NCBI GenBank assembly: GCA_945903465.1
Contig: CAMDOF010000005.1
Span: forward strand, 1-64,000
Direction of reading: 5' to 3'
From: Opitutus sp. GAS368
GTDB taxonomy: Bacteria > Verrucomicrobiota > Verrucomicrobiia > Opitutales > Opitutaceae
DNA length: 64,000 bases
The first letter of the stretch is position 1. Every line of letters starts with the position of its first letter. A program made the translations under genes and the position numbers. Below the pieces are notes generated by a model that saw nothing but the letters and a program-made list of their open reading frames with translations, was not told where the DNA came from and made no database searches. This document shows, in pieces, positions 31,303 to 41,560 of this stretch.

Positions 31303-34284
31303 TTAGAACCGGCCGCGGACGCCGAAGTTCAGGAGCATGCCTTTCTCCGAGTAGGTCTGGAGGTGATGCGGCACGCCGTAGTAGAGACGTTGCGGTTGGT
31401 TGAGCAGGTTGTAGGCGTCGGCGTAGAACTCGACCGACGGGCGCAGCGCGTAGCTTACGCTGAGCGTCGTGTTGCGGAACGCTTTTTTGTAGAGGAGGCG
31501 GGTGGCGTTGGTGGAATAGGTGAACAGATATTCGCTGGTGTGGTTTACCAGGAGGTTGGTGCGGAAGCGTCCAAACGAATGGCGCACGCCGGCATTCCAC
31601 GAGGTCGGCACAAATTCGGCGAGTGAACTGACCGCCTGCCGGACGCCGGTGCCGTAGTCGCCGGCCGTGTTGAGCCGGGTGAAATTTCCGAAGACGCCGA
31701 AGGCGCGCACCCACTTGGGACCGAAGGCGAGTTGCTGCTGGAAATTCAGTTCGAGACCACGGACCCGCGCCTTGCCGCCGTTGAGCGACGTGTTGATCGT
31801 GTAACCGGGGTACTGGCCGTTGAAACCGTTGTCGTTGCCGGTGCCGATCACGCCGTTGGTGCTGCTGAAAATGAAATTCTCCAGATCCTTTTGAAACACG
31901 CCAACCGAGATGAGACCGGTTTGCTTCATGTAGTATTCGAGACTGAAGTCCCCGTTGTCGGCGGTCTGCGGCACGAGGCCGGGGTTGCTCATCGTGACGG
32001 TCCGCGCCGTGTCGTTGGCGGACTCAGTCGGGATCAGGTTGTTGAAATTGGGACGGGCGATGCCGGTCGAGTAACTCGCCCGCGCGAGGAGCCGCGGTTG
32101 AATCGCGTAGGTGAGATGCAGGCTCGGCATCGTATTGGAATAGGCGCTGTCGCGTTGACGGCTGCTGTATTCGGTCGCCGCGCGCAGCACGGGGTTGGTG
32201 ATGGTCGCGAGCGTGCGGGCGATGACCCACGCCTTGGCGTCCAGGGCGGTATGTTCGATCCGGGCGCCGCCCAACACGGTGAGCGGGCCGGCGCGCAGGT
32301 GGCCAAGGAGGTAGCCGGCGGCGATGTCTTCGGAAACGCGATTGGTGCCGGCGAATTTCTGGCTTTCGCGAAAATAGACATCCTCGACCCAGCGGGCGGG
32401 CTGGTCCTTGACGCTCTGGCCCGCCGACCCGATGTGGACGAAGGGCAGGTTGCCCAGGCCGAAGGCACTGCTGCGCACGAGCGAAGGATCGGCGAACGGC
32501 GTGAGGGTGTCGTCGGCGTTGCCCACGACGCCATCCGGCCCGGCGTAGGTGTAGCGCGTGTTGTTCCAGGTGGTGCTGATGGAGTCCTGCCGCCGGTAGG
32601 TGACTCCAGATTTCAAATACGTCGACGCCCGGGTGGGCAGTTCGTAACGGGCGTCGAGCTTGGCGGCGTATACGTGCGCGGCGCGGCGACCGCCGGTCTG
32701 GGTCAGAACGCTGGTCCGGTAGTTGTTGAGATCGTAGACGTTCGGGCCGCCGGTCTGGGTGAACTTGGGAAATTCAAGGGAGTGTGAGGAGTCGAGCACC
32801 CAGCCCACGCCGGCGATGGTGCTGGTGAGACTGCCGCCGGCCCGGTTTTTCGTGTCCTGGCCGCTGGTCTGATCGAGCACGCCGATGGCGAGGTTAAAGT
32901 CGGTGTTGATCTGCAGCCGGTCGCGCTTGTACTCGCCGACGAACTGGATGGTGCGCTGCCGTTGAAGCTGACCGATGCTGTTCGCCAGCATCTGGAATTG
33001 GGAGGCGGCGATCGCCCGCGCCTCGGTGCGCGTATCGGTGTAGTTGGGCAGAATCGCGCCCGTGCCGGTCGGAGCGCCGGCCGAGTCGAGGGTCGCCACG
33101 GTCTGGGCGGTAAGCGCGCGGGACTCGTTGTATTGATGGCCGCCGAACGCGGAGTAGTCGTTGACCGTACCGCGCAGGCTGAGGCGGGTGTATTCGTTCC
33201 ACTGAAAGTCGACGCGTCCGCTGATGGTCTCGAGGTGGCGGTTGAAGAAGTAGTCGGCCGCCTGGTAACTCCACATGTAGGCCGGGCTGGCGTTGGTGGA
33301 CTGGTAGTCGCGGATGGTGCGGACGTAATCGCCGACGCTTTCGAAATAGGTGGCGTTGAGGCTGACGCCGAGGTTCCGCTCACCGCCGAGGATGCTGAAG
33401 ACGCCCTGGTAACCGACCGCCAGATCTGGGTGAATGGGACGCTCGCGGCGCATTGGATTGTGCGGGGCGAAGGGGGGCGCCCAGCGTGCGCCGAAGCGGT
33501 AGTTGAATTCCTGTCCGCGCGTCGTGTTCAGCGGCGACTTTGTCTTCATGTTGAGCGTGCCCCCGATGGACGACGCGTCCATGTCGGGCGTGATGCCCTT
33601 CACGACCTCGAATTCCTCGAATTGCGCGGTGACGTTGGTCGTGAAGCGCACCTGGCGGGTGGCGTTGCTGGCGACCGGGGCGAGAATTCCGCCGTCCATG
33701 GTGACCGAGTTGAGGCTCGAGGCGATGCCGCGCACCGCGACCGCGCTCACCTCGTTATCCTCGGTGACGGTGGCGGTCACGCCCGGCAGCCGCATGAAGA
33801 CCTCGCCGGGATTCTGGTTGGCCAGGCTGCCGAACGCATCGGTGGCCGCGGCGGAAATGGCGTTGGCCGCGTTGCGCTGGCGGGTGATGGCGGCGGCGTG
33901 TCCGCTCGCCTCGGCCGTGACCTGAAAGGTCTCGAGGCGGAGAATTTCGGAGCGCAATTGAAAGTCCGCGCGCGCCGTGCCGCCCGCGGTGGCCCGAACC
34001 GTGAGGCTTTCGGAGTCGAGGCCGGTATACGTGACGACGAGGTTGAGTTCGCCGGCGGGCAGGTTGCCGAGATCGAAACGGCCGAACTCGTCGGTGGCGG
34101 CGGTGCGGGCGAGCGACGCAATTTCGATCGCGGCACCCTTGAGGAAGGAGCCGGTGACGGCATTGCGCACCGTGCCGGTAACCCGGGCGGAGTCATCGGC
34201 GGTAGCGGACCGGGCGAAGATTGTGCAGAAGGTGGCGAAGGCGATTAGGAGATGACGCGGCGAAACGATGAGGTGATTTGGCAT
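31303..34284 (-). CDS. TonB-dependent receptor with carboxypeptidase-regulatory-like domain
   Basis: 993 aa; VTGTVRNAVTGSFLKGAAIEIASLARTAATDEFGRFDLGNLPAGELNLVVTYTGL; plug PGEVFMRLPGVTATVTEDNEVSAVAVRGIASSLNSVTMDG; C-terminal LLNFGVRGRF. Confidence 0.95.
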   Translation of the reverse strand: MPNHLIVSPRHLLIAFATFCTIFARSATADDSARVTGTVRNAVTGSFLKGAAIEIASLARTAATDEFGRFDLGNLPAGELNLVVTYTGLDSESLTVRATAGGTARADFQLRSEILRLETFQVTAEASGHAAAITRQRNAANAISAAATDAFGSLANQNPGEVFMRLPGVTATVTEDNEVSAVAVRGIASSLNSVTMDGGILAPVASNATRQVRFTTNVTAQFEEFEVVKGITPDMDASSIGGTLNMKTKSPLNTTRGQEFNYRFGARWAPPFAPHNPMRRERPIHPDLAVGYQGVFSILGGERNLGVSLNATYFESVGDYVRTIRDYQSTNASPAYMWSYQAADYFFNRHLETISGRVDFQWNEYTRLSLRGTVNDYSAFGGHQYNESRALTAQTVATLDSAGAPTGTGAILPNYTDTRTEARAIAASQFQMLANSIGQLQRQRTIQFVGEYKRDRLQINTDFNLAIGVLDQTSGQDTKNRAGGSLTSTIAGVGWVLDSSHSLEFPKFTQTGGPNVYDLNNYRTSVLTQTGGRRAAHVYAAKLDARYELPTRASTYLKSGVTYRRQDSISTTWNNTRYTYAGPDGVVGNADDTLTPFADPSLVRSSAFGLGNLPFVHIGSAGQSVKDQPARWVEDVYFRESQKFAGTNRVSEDIAAGYLLGHLRAGPLTVLGGARIEHTALDAKAWVIARTLATITNPVLRAATEYSSRQRDSAYSNTMPSLHLTYAIQPRLLARASYSTGIARPNFNNLIPTESANDTARTVTMSNPGLVPQTADNGDFSLEYYMKQTGLISVGVFQKDLENFIFSSTNGVIGTGNDNGFNGQYPGYTINTSLNGGKARVRGLELNFQQQLAFGPKWVRAFGVFGNFTRLNTAGDYGTGVRQAVSSLAEFVPTSWNAGVRHSFGRFRTNLLVNHTSEYLFTYSTNATRLLYKKAFRNTTLSVSYALRPSVEFYADAYNLLNQPQRLYYGVPHHLQTYSEKGMLLNFGVRGRF

Positions 34285-34619
34285 GGCAGGTTCGATGAGG
34301 TGGAGTTCCGCTGAACGGTTGCGCCGCGATAGCTAAGAGTGGAAACACGGGCCTGAAATCCCCGAATTGTGGTCCTGTGAGCAGACCGGCCGGAAATGGC
34401 CTTGTTTTCTGGTTTTGTCCTTCATCCTAGGCAGTGAGATCCGTTTTGCGTCCGTGGGACGATGGCGTGTGCTGCTCGATTCATCGGAACTGTTCCGGGG
34501 GGGGGCCGCGTGCGACGTCACCGGTGCGAGGAGAAAACAGGTTGAACCGATTCAATTGTCGTGAAATCCCCTTGTGCGCCGCTGGTGGGAATATCGCTAG
34601 CGATGAAACTCCGGCTCCT

Positions 34620-36182
34620 GTGAACCCAAACCACTCCGACTGCTTCCGAACTCTTTTTCAACTGGTGCTGCTCCTTGCGGTGCCCTGCGGCGGCGCGCAG
34701 ACGAAGATTATCCTACCCGATCTTCCGTGCGGCGCGGTAGAGGGCGAGGCCGTTTTGTTCGCCTTTGATTCGACGGCGTTTCCCTTTCAGTCGCGCGTGC
34801 AAACCCGGCTCATCCCGGGCCGCTTTCACTCGGTGGTGCTGCCGCACGGGCCGCCCGGATCGCCCGACGAATTCCTGCGCTTCTATGGCACGGTCATTCG
34901 CGTCGAGGGCATTTTTCACATGTGGTATTTCGGCAACCACGGTCCCGAGCCGGCGACGATCGGCTACGGCCAGGGCAGCCACCCGGGAAAGGCGTTTTGC
35001 TATGCGCGCAGCACGGATGGCATTCATTGGGAAAAACCAAATTTGGGCTTGGTCGAATTCAACGGATCGAAGGCGAACAATCTGGTGCTGTTCCCCGAAC
35101 CCGCGCCGCGGCCGGCCGCCGCCGTGCTTTTCGATCCCGAGGATCCGAGACCGGAACGAAGGTTCAAGCTCGCCTACGAGGCGGACAACAAGGGCACCGC
35201 GCGACTCTGCGTGGCTTTCAGTCCCGACGGACTGCGGTGGACATTGTCGCCACTCAATCCGGTGGGCCCTTTTTTTGAGATGGCCGGCATCGCCAAAGTG
35301 AGGGGGAAATATTATATCAACGGTCAGGACGCGACCCGCGCGCACCAGGCTTTTGCCTCCCGCCAGCTGGCGACGTTTGTCTCCGCGGATTTTGAGCATT
35401 GGTCGCCGTGCGCGGCGGTCGGGCTGGATCGTTCCAGCGATCTCAACGGGCCTTCGATCGAACACGAATGGAACATCCGGGAGGAGGTTCACCTCGGCGC
35501 GGCGTTGTGGAATCGGGGCAGCGTTCTCCTGGGGATTTACGGCCAGTGGCATGGCAACCCGGTGGGCGATCGGCGATACACCTCAATTGATTTGGGGCTG
35601 ACCGTCACCCACGACGCGATCCATCACCGGGAGCCGATCCCGGGCTTCAAGCTCATCCCGGCTCGTGAACAGCCGGGGAGCCCCGCCGCGGACATGCCGG
35701 CGCTGATGCAGGGCCAGGGATTTGAGAACGTCGGGGACAAGACGTATTACTGGTATTCGCTGTGGAAGGGAAACGAAGGGACGGGCGTGAGGCTGGTGAC
35801 GTGGGATCGCGATCGGCTCGGGATGCTCAAGCCGATCTATCCGTCAGGGGTGAGTGGGAATCCAACGGCTGTCAACTATTGCCAGGCGGTGAGCTGTGCG
35901 GTGAAGGTGTCGGCCGGCGGCAAGGCGAAAATGTTCGTGAACGCGTCCGGTCTGGGCGCTCACTCCCGTTTGCGGATCGCGCTGCTCGATGCCGCGTTTC
36001 AGCCGATTCCGGGTTACCACGCAATCATCGCCGCGGACGGGTTGCGGTCGCCGGTGAATTGGGAAAACCGCGAACTGTTCGGGGCGAGCCTGGGCGAATG
36101 CTATGTGCAGGTCGGGTTTGAAGGCGTGCGACCGGAGGACGCGAATTTCCACGCGCTCTACCTTGAACCGGTGGCGCCGTAA
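34620..36182 (+). CDS. Secreted beta-propeller glycosidase-like protein, paralogue 2 (divergent, opposite strand)
   Basis: Likely GTG start (VNPNHSDCFRTLFQLVLLLAVPCGGAQ). IFHMWYFGNHG...KAFCYARSTDGIHWEKPNLGLVEFNGSKANNLVLFP; EPIPGFKLIPAREQPGSPAADMPALMQGQGFENVGDKTYYWYSLWKG. Confidence 0.8.
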   Translation: MNPNHSDCFRTLFQLVLLLAVPCGGAQTKIILPDLPCGAVEGEAVLFAFDSTAFPFQSRVQTRLIPGRFHSVVLPHGPPGSPDEFLRFYGTVIRVEGIFHMWYFGNHGPEPATIGYGQGSHPGKAFCYARSTDGIHWEKPNLGLVEFNGSKANNLVLFPEPAPRPAAAVLFDPEDPRPERRFKLAYEADNKGTARLCVAFSPDGLRWTLSPLNPVGPFFEMAGIAKVRGKYYINGQDATRAHQAFASRQLATFVSADFEHWSPCAAVGLDRSSDLNGPSIEHEWNIREEVHLGAALWNRGSVLLGIYGQWHGNPVGDRRYTSIDLGLTVTHDAIHHREPIPGFKLIPAREQPGSPAADMPALMQGQGFENVGDKTYYWYSLWKGNEGTGVRLVTWDRDRLGMLKPIYPSGVSGNPTAVNYCQAVSCAVKVSAGGKAKMFVNASGLGAHSRLRIALLDAAFQPIPGYHAIIAADGLRSPVNWENRELFGASLGECYVQVGFEGVRPEDANFHALYLEPVAP

Positions 36183-36236
36183 GTTCGGGCGACGCTGGGT
36201 TACCCGGTTCGCATTGCTTGTTACGCTGCGAGGAGC

Positions 36237-36392
36237 CCCAAGGGAAGCTCCAGAGCGCATCTCAGTTTCTGGCCGTTACCCGGTGCGACGGGGCGCGGAC
36301 GTGGCGCCGCCGGCGTTCGTCCGCACGTTGCAGACGAGCCTTCGCCTACGTCTACACTCCGCTTTGCAATACCCGGGTGACGCGTCCTTCAG
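36237..36392. repeat. Dispersed ~155-bp repeat, copy B (inverted)
   Basis: Reverse complement gtattgcaaagcggagtgtagacgtaggcgaaggctcgtctgcaacgtgcggacgaacgccgg...agaaactgagatgcgct...ccttgggg aligns with 29493-29631. Confidence 0.85.
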
Positions 36393-37728
36393 GCCACGGT
36401 TCGATTTTCGAGTTCCCTGCCATTCGACGGGTCGAGGAGCGCCACCCGCAACTCGCCGAGCGCGCCGGTGTCGAGATTCAGGCGCAGTGTCGATCCGTTG
36501 ACGACGACCGGCGCCGTGGGGGCCCGGCCACCGGCAGAGGAGAAATCGAGCGACACAAAACCGTCGACGCGTTGCACGTGACGGAAAATAGTGCCGTCGC
36601 CCCGTTGCTCGCGGCCGGGGACATCGCCATGGGTGGTACGGTAGCCGGTGCCGTATTGCCAGATCTCATCACCCCGCACCACGAGGCCGGCCGCGATGCA
36701 GAGCATGCTGCCGCTCTCCGAACCGGCGAGGCCCGGCTTCAGGTACGGCTCGCGGTTGTAGCGCTCCCACTTCTTCCCGTCGCGGCAGCCGACGAACTGG
36801 ATCTCGGTCCAGCCGTCGCTGTGGTTGTGCGGCGAGTTGAGCAGATGGCGGAAGAAGGCCGGAAAGCCGACATACCAGCTCGGATCGAGTGGATAGGGCT
36901 GGATGGCATTCGTATAAATGTCCGTGTCCGGCGGATCCTGTTGATCGCAGACCAGAGCGTCGGGCAATTCGTCAAACACGAACGGATCGCGAGTCGTGTC
37001 TGTTGGCCGCGACTGGTCGCGTGGGCGCGAAGGAACGATCCCGCTGGAATGGTCGAGGCGCTCGGCTCGAAGCGGACAACTTTGCGGTTCGCACCAACGG
37101 GCTGTTTCGCCAGGTTCCAGCCGCGGAGGTAGGCGACGTATTTGCCGAGGCGCGAGTCCCAGAACGTGATTTTCTGCGAGTCGGCCTCGAACGGCAACAG
37201 CGGTGCTTTGTCGCGCTTCCACGTGTAGCCTTCGGGGGAGGTGAAGCGGAAGATGCCGCCACCCTTCCCGACGGAGCTGACATACACGTATCGCTCCTGT
37301 GGATTCGCCGCATGCTCGTCGCGGAAAACCGTGCCTTCGAGATTGCGGACGCCGAGGAGGTTGTGGGCGCGGCTGCCGTGATAATCGACCACGCCGAGAT
37401 CGGGCTTCACCCAGTTCACCCCGTCAGCCGACTCTGCGTAGGCGAGGCTGCCCTTCTTTTCCTTGTCCCGATAGACATACCACATCCGGATCTTCCCGCC
37501 GTCATCGATCACGGAAAGGTAGAAAGTGATCATGAATTGTTCCCATGGCTTGTCCGCGCGAATGACGATCTCGGAGGATTTGGGCGGGTTGACCACGAGC
37601 GCCGCACACTGCGCCTCGCGCACGAACTCGTGATCGAGGAACCGGTGGCGCGTCGGGCCCGCCGCGGGCGCGCCCGCCAACGAACCGGCGAATGCAAGCC
37701 AGCCCAAGGCGATGAGCAGTGGTTTCAT
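36389..37728 (-). pseudogene. Frameshifted, C-terminally truncated beta-propeller glycosidase-like protein, paralogue 3
   Basis: Start MKPLLIALGWLAFAGSLAGAPAAGPTRHRFLDHEFV in the frame of ORF 36739-37938; continues as TRDPFVFDELPDALVCDQQDPPDTDIYTNAIQPYPLDPSWYVGFPAFF in ORF 36389-37222. Frameshift between ~36985 and ~37090. Ends at DPSNGRELENRTVA, lacking the last ~50 aa of its paralogues. Confidence 0.8.
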
Positions 37729-37759
37729 CGAGGGGATCGTAAATTCGATGGCTCGTTGT

Positions 37760-39202
37760 TTAATTTTCGAACCGGAAGGAGAAGAGCTTGGTGCGATGGG
37801 AACGAAATTCGATCGCCACGTCCCGGCCCTGCAAGGCGGACAAGTCAGCGCCACTTGCCCAAGTGACCACCGCACCGGTGGCGTTGATCTCAAGCCGTCG
37901 ACAGTCTTCCACGCCGAACCCAGGCAGCGGTCTTCCATCGACGCCGATCAGTCCCACCTGCATTCCTCCGAGCGCGCCCGTGTCGAGGTTGATCAGAAGC
38001 CGCCGACTGGAAACCTTCACCGGAACGGTCCGAGCCGAACCGACCACGTTGCCGGTGTCCAGCGATACGAACCCGTCCACCCGTTGGACGAAACGGTAGA
38101 TCGCTCCGTCGGTCTGCTGGGCGCGGCCGGGCTTGTCGCCGTGCGTCGTGCGGTAACGGGTGCCGTACTGCCAGACCTCGTCGCCCCGCACGACCAGGCC
38201 CGTCCCCATGAAGATCATGTTGCCGCTCTGTGGCCCCGGCAGTCCAGGGCCGGCGTAGACCTCGCGACCGTAACGGTGCCAGGTGAGCCCGTCCCGACTG
38301 CCGACGAACTGCACCTCCGTCCGGCCGTCGTTAAAGTGCGGCGAGTTGCCGTTGAAGTGCCGGTAAAAGGCCGGAAACCCGACATACCAATGTGGATCGA
38401 GTGGATACGGCTGGATCGAGTTGGTGTACACGTCGGTATCCGACGGATCCTGCTCGTCGCATTTGAGCATCACCGGTAGCTCATCCATCCTCACTCCCGG
38501 CTGCCGTTTGGCGTCACTCCCAAGTTGGCCGGCGAGGCTGTCCGTCTCCAGCAACACGACCTTCCGGCGCAGGGTGTGCTCGTGCGGGCCTTTGGGATCC
38601 TTGCCGCGCGTGTACACCCGGTATTTCCCGCGCCGTTCGTCCCAGAAGGGCACCGTCTGGGTGTCCGGCTGGAACCGAACGAGCGGCCCGGCCTGCCGCT
38701 TCCAGCGCAGACCTTCGGGCGAGGTGAAGCGAAACACCCCGCCGCTCCCCGTGGAGAGATAGACGTATTGCTCGTCTCCCGCGCCTCGGGGATCGCGATA
38801 AACCGCACCTTCCAGCGAATGAAGGCCGACGAGATTGTTCGCCGTGCTGCCCTCGTACGCAACGACTCCCAGCTCCGGCTTGTTCCAGTTCAGTCCGTCA
38901 CCGGATTCCGCATACGCCACGTTCGCCCGGTTCTGGGTGTCGCGGCAGATGTACCACATCCGCAGCCGTCCGCCCTCATCTCGCACGGTCGTGTAGAACG
39001 AGATCATGAGCTGCTCCCACGGCCGGTCGGACACCATCACGCGGTCTTCGCGGAGGGGCGGATTCACCCGCAGCGTTGTTCCCTGCGCCTCACTCACGAA
39101 GGCGGGATCGAGGAACAGGTGGCGGTTTGGGCCCGCGTCAGGCGCGCCCGGCAGCGAACCGGTGAACGCCAGCAAGCCCAGGGCGATGAACGGGGGTTTC
39201 AT
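37760..39202 (-). CDS. Secreted beta-propeller glycosidase-like protein, paralogue 4
   Basis: MKPPFIALGLLAFTGSLPGAPDAGPNRHLFLDPAFV; LRMWYICRDTQNRANVAYAESGDGLNWNKPELGVV; LLINLDTGALGGMQVGLIGVDGRPLPGFGVEDCRRLEINATGAVVTW...TKLFSFRFEN. Confidence 0.87.
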   Translation of the reverse strand: MKPPFIALGLLAFTGSLPGAPDAGPNRHLFLDPAFVSEAQGTTLRVNPPLREDRVMVSDRPWEQLMISFYTTVRDEGGRLRMWYICRDTQNRANVAYAESGDGLNWNKPELGVVAYEGSTANNLVGLHSLEGAVYRDPRGAGDEQYVYLSTGSGGVFRFTSPEGLRWKRQAGPLVRFQPDTQTVPFWDERRGKYRVYTRGKDPKGPHEHTLRRKVVLLETDSLAGQLGSDAKRQPGVRMDELPVMLKCDEQDPSDTDVYTNSIQPYPLDPHWYVGFPAFYRHFNGNSPHFNDGRTEVQFVGSRDGLTWHRYGREVYAGPGLPGPQSGNMIFMGTGLVVRGDEVWQYGTRYRTTHGDKPGRAQQTDGAIYRFVQRVDGFVSLDTGNVVGSARTVPVKVSSRRLLINLDTGALGGMQVGLIGVDGRPLPGFGVEDCRRLEINATGAVVTWASGADLSALQGRDVAIEFRSHRTKLFSFRFEN

Positions 39203-39346
39203 CTGCGTAGATTTTGCCGACGTGCCCGCCGATTGAGGCACGAAAAATCCGTGACAGGTGGCTGCGAGCGTGAGCGAGTGGACTCCGCCCGCTCACGCTC
39301 GCCGCCACGAAGAGTTGAGACGTGGCGAAATAACTGTGCCGCAACA

Positions 39347-41551
39347 CTAGTCATGATAAAGAGCATACACCCGGGCCTTCGCGGTGTGAAAGCGCAGGCG
39401 CACGGTGCGGCCGGCCAGCTCGGCGCCGTTTCGCCCGGCCCAGCGCAGGGGCGCCGCCAGCGCACTGCCGGCGGGCAACACGCCCCCGGAACGCCCGTAT
39501 CCGGGCAGCACCCTCCCCCGCTCGTCGAGCAACTCGGCCGCCAACGCGCCGCTGTATTCGTAGTTCAGATACAATCCACCCGCCGGCATCACGAAAGGCC
39601 GGCCGGTGAAGCTCGCCGGCGCGTCCGAACCGATCGAGGCGACGCGGTCCGCCGGCAGGCTGTAAACCGCCTGGTGCTGGCCGGGCCGCGCACCCTGGGC
39701 GGGTGGCACGTTGTAGAGCTGGTTGCTGGTGAGAAACAGCATACGATCGTGCAACCGCATCGGCTCGTGACCGAAATAGATCCGCCAGTCGAGGGTGGCG
39801 GGAGTGTCTCGCCACGGCCGATCCCATTTAACGCCGTCGGTGCTCACCCACCACTCCGTGCCCAGGTGCGGTCCATGCTTTGAGGGCGCGGGATCGTAGG
39901 GCACCTGCTCCAGGACTTTCAGTGGACTGGGCGCATAGGTGAGCACGATGCCCACCCAGCGATCGTGATGCCGGAATGCGATGAACCAGTAGTACTCCAT
40001 GTCCACGGGGTCCTGAGCGTCCGGGAGGATGAGCTGATCCTGGCGCAGCCACGTGGCGGGATCACTCCCGCTGACGTCCTGACCGGGCGTCCATGTGAGC
40101 CCGTCCGGGCTGGTGCGAGGGGCGATGACGCGCCGCACGCCGCGCCCCCCCAGACGGGGCTCCCAGCCAATGTTGTCGGTAATTCGCCGGGGTTGCGGCA
40201 GAAGGTCGTAGCTCAGCCCGACGTAGAGGTAGCGCCGGCGTTCCTCATCCCAGAGCAGATGGCCTGCATCGTGGTCCTTGAAGAGCGGTTCCGACTGCGC
40301 ACGGGAGAACGTGGTGCCATCGGAGGAGAAATGGCCGTACCAGCGGACCGGACGAATGCCGCGCTCAAACGCGAGGAAACGGTCGTCTCGCGGATTGTAG
40401 ACCATGCCCATCAGGTGCTCCGGCGCCATGTCGGACACCAGCGGACGCAGGTTCTCGTAATTCAGTCCGTCCCGGGTTTCCGCGCGATAGAGCCCGCCTT
40501 CCTTGCGGCTGCTCCCCCAAACGTGATAACGGTCGCCCATCCGCCGGCCAAGGACCGTCATCGCCCGCTCGGTGACGGGCAGTCCGCGCGTCTCGGCATA
40601 AGGCATGAGCGTGTTGGCCTGGAAACGCACGGGGCCTTCCTGTGCTGTCAGGTCGGAGGGTTGCAGGAATACCTGCACGATTTTCCGCTCGTCGGCCGCC
40701 GGCTTGGCCGGCAGCAGGCGCAGGGTCAGCGCCGGCGATGCGATCGCGACGCCGGCCAGCGTCGCGCGGGCGCGGAGGTTCACCGTGCGGGCCGAGGGCA
40801 CGTCGCCGGTCACGGTCACGTAGGCGGTGTGACGGTCACGTTTGTCGGACTTCACCTGCACCGGAGCATCCGCCGGCTCGACGTCAAAGCGGACGTCCGC
40901 CCGGTCCAGGCTGAGGAACCGGTCCGTGCTGGTCCGGCCGTGCAGCGTGACGGTCATGGTGTCCCACGCGGGCAGCTCGGAGCGCGCCGGCTCCAACCGC
41001 AGGCGGCCCGGTATCTGATCACCCGGCAGCGGCACCGTGTGCAGCGAATACACCCGCGCATCACGGGTGTGGATACGCAGCGTCACCTCCCGGCCGGCCA
41101 GCGCGGTGTTGTCGCTCCCGTTCCACAAAAGGGTCCGATCGGGTTCGTTGACGTCGATGAGCAGGCAGCGTTCGCGGGAATAGGCGGGAAGAACGTTTCC
41201 CTGCCGGTCCAGCACTTCCACCATCGCATAGGCCTGCTGGGTGAGTGCACTCTCGCCCCGGAGCGTGTCGAGGTTGATCCGCAGCGCCTGGGCCGGCATG
41301 ACGAACGGGCCGATCTCAAAGATGGCGTTGGAAAACGCCCCGACCGACGGACCGCGCCGGTGCGCGGGATGGGGCTCGTCCCGCCCCATCAGCCCGCGCG
41401 GCTCGGGATACGATCGGACGTCGCCCCAGATCTTCTTCACCGCGCCCGCGTCCTCGAGGCGGAGCACGAACTCCCCGGATTCAGCGGCGCCGGCGATCCT
41501 GGCCGAGAGCAGCAGGACGGTCAGGATGAAAATCGAGTGAGGAGCATACAT
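39347..41551 (-). CDS. Large secreted beta-propeller protein, paralogue 5, accessory module at both ends
   Basis: 734 aa; N-terminal FVMPAQALRINLDTLRGE..YAMVEVLDRQGNVLPAYSRERCLLIDVNEPDRTLLWNGSDNTALAGREVTLRIHTRDARVYSLHT and C-terminal FVMPAGGLYLNYEYSGALAAELLDERGRVLPGYGRSGGVLPAGSALAAPLRWAGRNGAELAGRTVRLRFHTAKARVYALYHD flank the propeller. Confidence 0.82.
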   Translation of the reverse strand: MYAPHSIFILTVLLLSARIAGAAESGEFVLRLEDAGAVKKIWGDVRSYPEPRGLMGRDEPHPAHRRGPSVGAFSNAIFEIGPFVMPAQALRINLDTLRGESALTQQAYAMVEVLDRQGNVLPAYSRERCLLIDVNEPDRTLLWNGSDNTALAGREVTLRIHTRDARVYSLHTVPLPGDQIPGRLRLEPARSELPAWDTMTVTLHGRTSTDRFLSLDRADVRFDVEPADAPVQVKSDKRDRHTAYVTVTGDVPSARTVNLRARATLAGVAIASPALTLRLLPAKPAADERKIVQVFLQPSDLTAQEGPVRFQANTLMPYAETRGLPVTERAMTVLGRRMGDRYHVWGSSRKEGGLYRAETRDGLNYENLRPLVSDMAPEHLMGMVYNPRDDRFLAFERGIRPVRWYGHFSSDGTTFSRAQSEPLFKDHDAGHLLWDEERRRYLYVGLSYDLLPQPRRITDNIGWEPRLGGRGVRRVIAPRTSPDGLTWTPGQDVSGSDPATWLRQDQLILPDAQDPVDMEYYWFIAFRHHDRWVGIVLTYAPSPLKVLEQVPYDPAPSKHGPHLGTEWWVSTDGVKWDRPWRDTPATLDWRIYFGHEPMRLHDRMLFLTSNQLYNVPPAQGARPGQHQAVYSLPADRVASIGSDAPASFTGRPFVMPAGGLYLNYEYSGALAAELLDERGRVLPGYGRSGGVLPAGSALAAPLRWAGRNGAELAGRTVRLRFHTAKARVYALYHD

Positions 41552-41560
41552 GACGTCGGT

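Noticed and set aside
32962-34248. 428-aa + strand ORF
   Set aside because: Antisense to the TonB receptor 31303-34284; compositional artefact.
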